A program made the position numbers and the translations under genes. A stretch of 12,991 nt of DNA from CAYQPF01 sp964419225 (GTDB lineage: Bacteria > Cloacimonadota > Cloacimonadia > Cloacimonadales > CAYQPF01): positions 1 through 12,991 of the forward strand of contig CAYQPF010000146.1 of the NCBI GenBank assembly GCA_964419225.1, read 5' to 3'. Shown here in pieces: positions 12,924-12,991 of the stretch. The notes beneath the pieces are model-generated. The model ran no database searches, was not told the DNA's origin, and worked only from the letters and a program-made list of their open reading frames with translations. Numbering within the stretch: the stretch's first letter is position 1; every line of letters starts with the position of its first letter.

Positions 12924-12991
12924 TGTCCAATTTAAGTGAGCCATGTCTCCGAAGGTTTGAGCCACTGCTCTAATATCTACCACTAAAATCA
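12924..12991 (+). mobile_element. Probable terminus of an IS21-like insertion sequence (runs off the window)
   Basis: Starting with TGTCCAATTTAAGTGAGCCA, the DNA carries TGAGCCA at 12937-12943 and 12958-12964, exactly 21 bp apart. Ends beginning TGT with two or more spaced TGAGCCA-type repeats are typical of IS21-family elements, where they bind the transposase. No transposase gene is visible; it should lie to the right. The other end and the target duplication cannot be seen, so the exact boundary is inferred. Confidence 0.45.

Overview
The window looks like chromosome from an FCB-group bacterium, most likely Cloacimonadota or a close relative. This is inference. It rests on two secreted proteins that end in type IX-style sorting domains (NYPNP... 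ending in a short basic tail), strong AGGAGG-type ribosome binding sites, and intergenic DNA packed with short degenerate tandem repeats. No rRNA, tRNA or CRISPR array was seen.

Left part (1-5352), moderate G+C. A 5'-truncated parallel beta-helix surface protein is followed by a second secreted repeat protein, a cluster of 19-bp repeats and a clear terminator. Next come a TTG-started protein of the 5-hmdU DNA kinase helical / alpha-glutamyl- or putrescinyl-thymine pyrophosphorylase-like group and, on the minus strand, an unrecognised 214-aa protein. The spacers carry repeats with 7-, 9- and 10-bp units.

Middle and right part (about 6.1-12.65 kb), strongly AT-rich and probably an acquired defence-type island. 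In order: an MltR-like protein with a HEPN-type RNxxxH motif (+); a 54-codon orphan ORF (+); a SIR2-like NADase domain fused to a complete HPr phosphocarrier domain (-); a divergent TIR-TPR protein (+); a 23-codon remnant of a second TIR gene; then a tight operon of a Cys-rich 93-aa protein, a thymidylate kinase-like enzyme, a B12-binding-type radical SAM enzyme and a two-TM PLD-like membrane protein.

The most unusual item is the SIR2-HPr fusion. SIR2 beside TIR recalls Thoeris, in which TIR proteins make an NAD-derived signal that activates a SIR2 NADase, but here an HPr domain sits where a SLOG sensor would be. The MltR-like neighbour adds to this because E. coli HPr is known to bind MtlR, so the island may couple PTS phosphorylation state to NAD depletion and/or RNA cleavage. 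The second operon (nucleotide kinase plus radical SAM) resembles the gene logic of prokaryotic viperins, although the radical SAM protein is not a viperin.

Right edge (12.66-12.99 kb). The 3' part of a minus-strand gene appears to be cut by the end of an IS21-like insertion sequence that runs out of the window.
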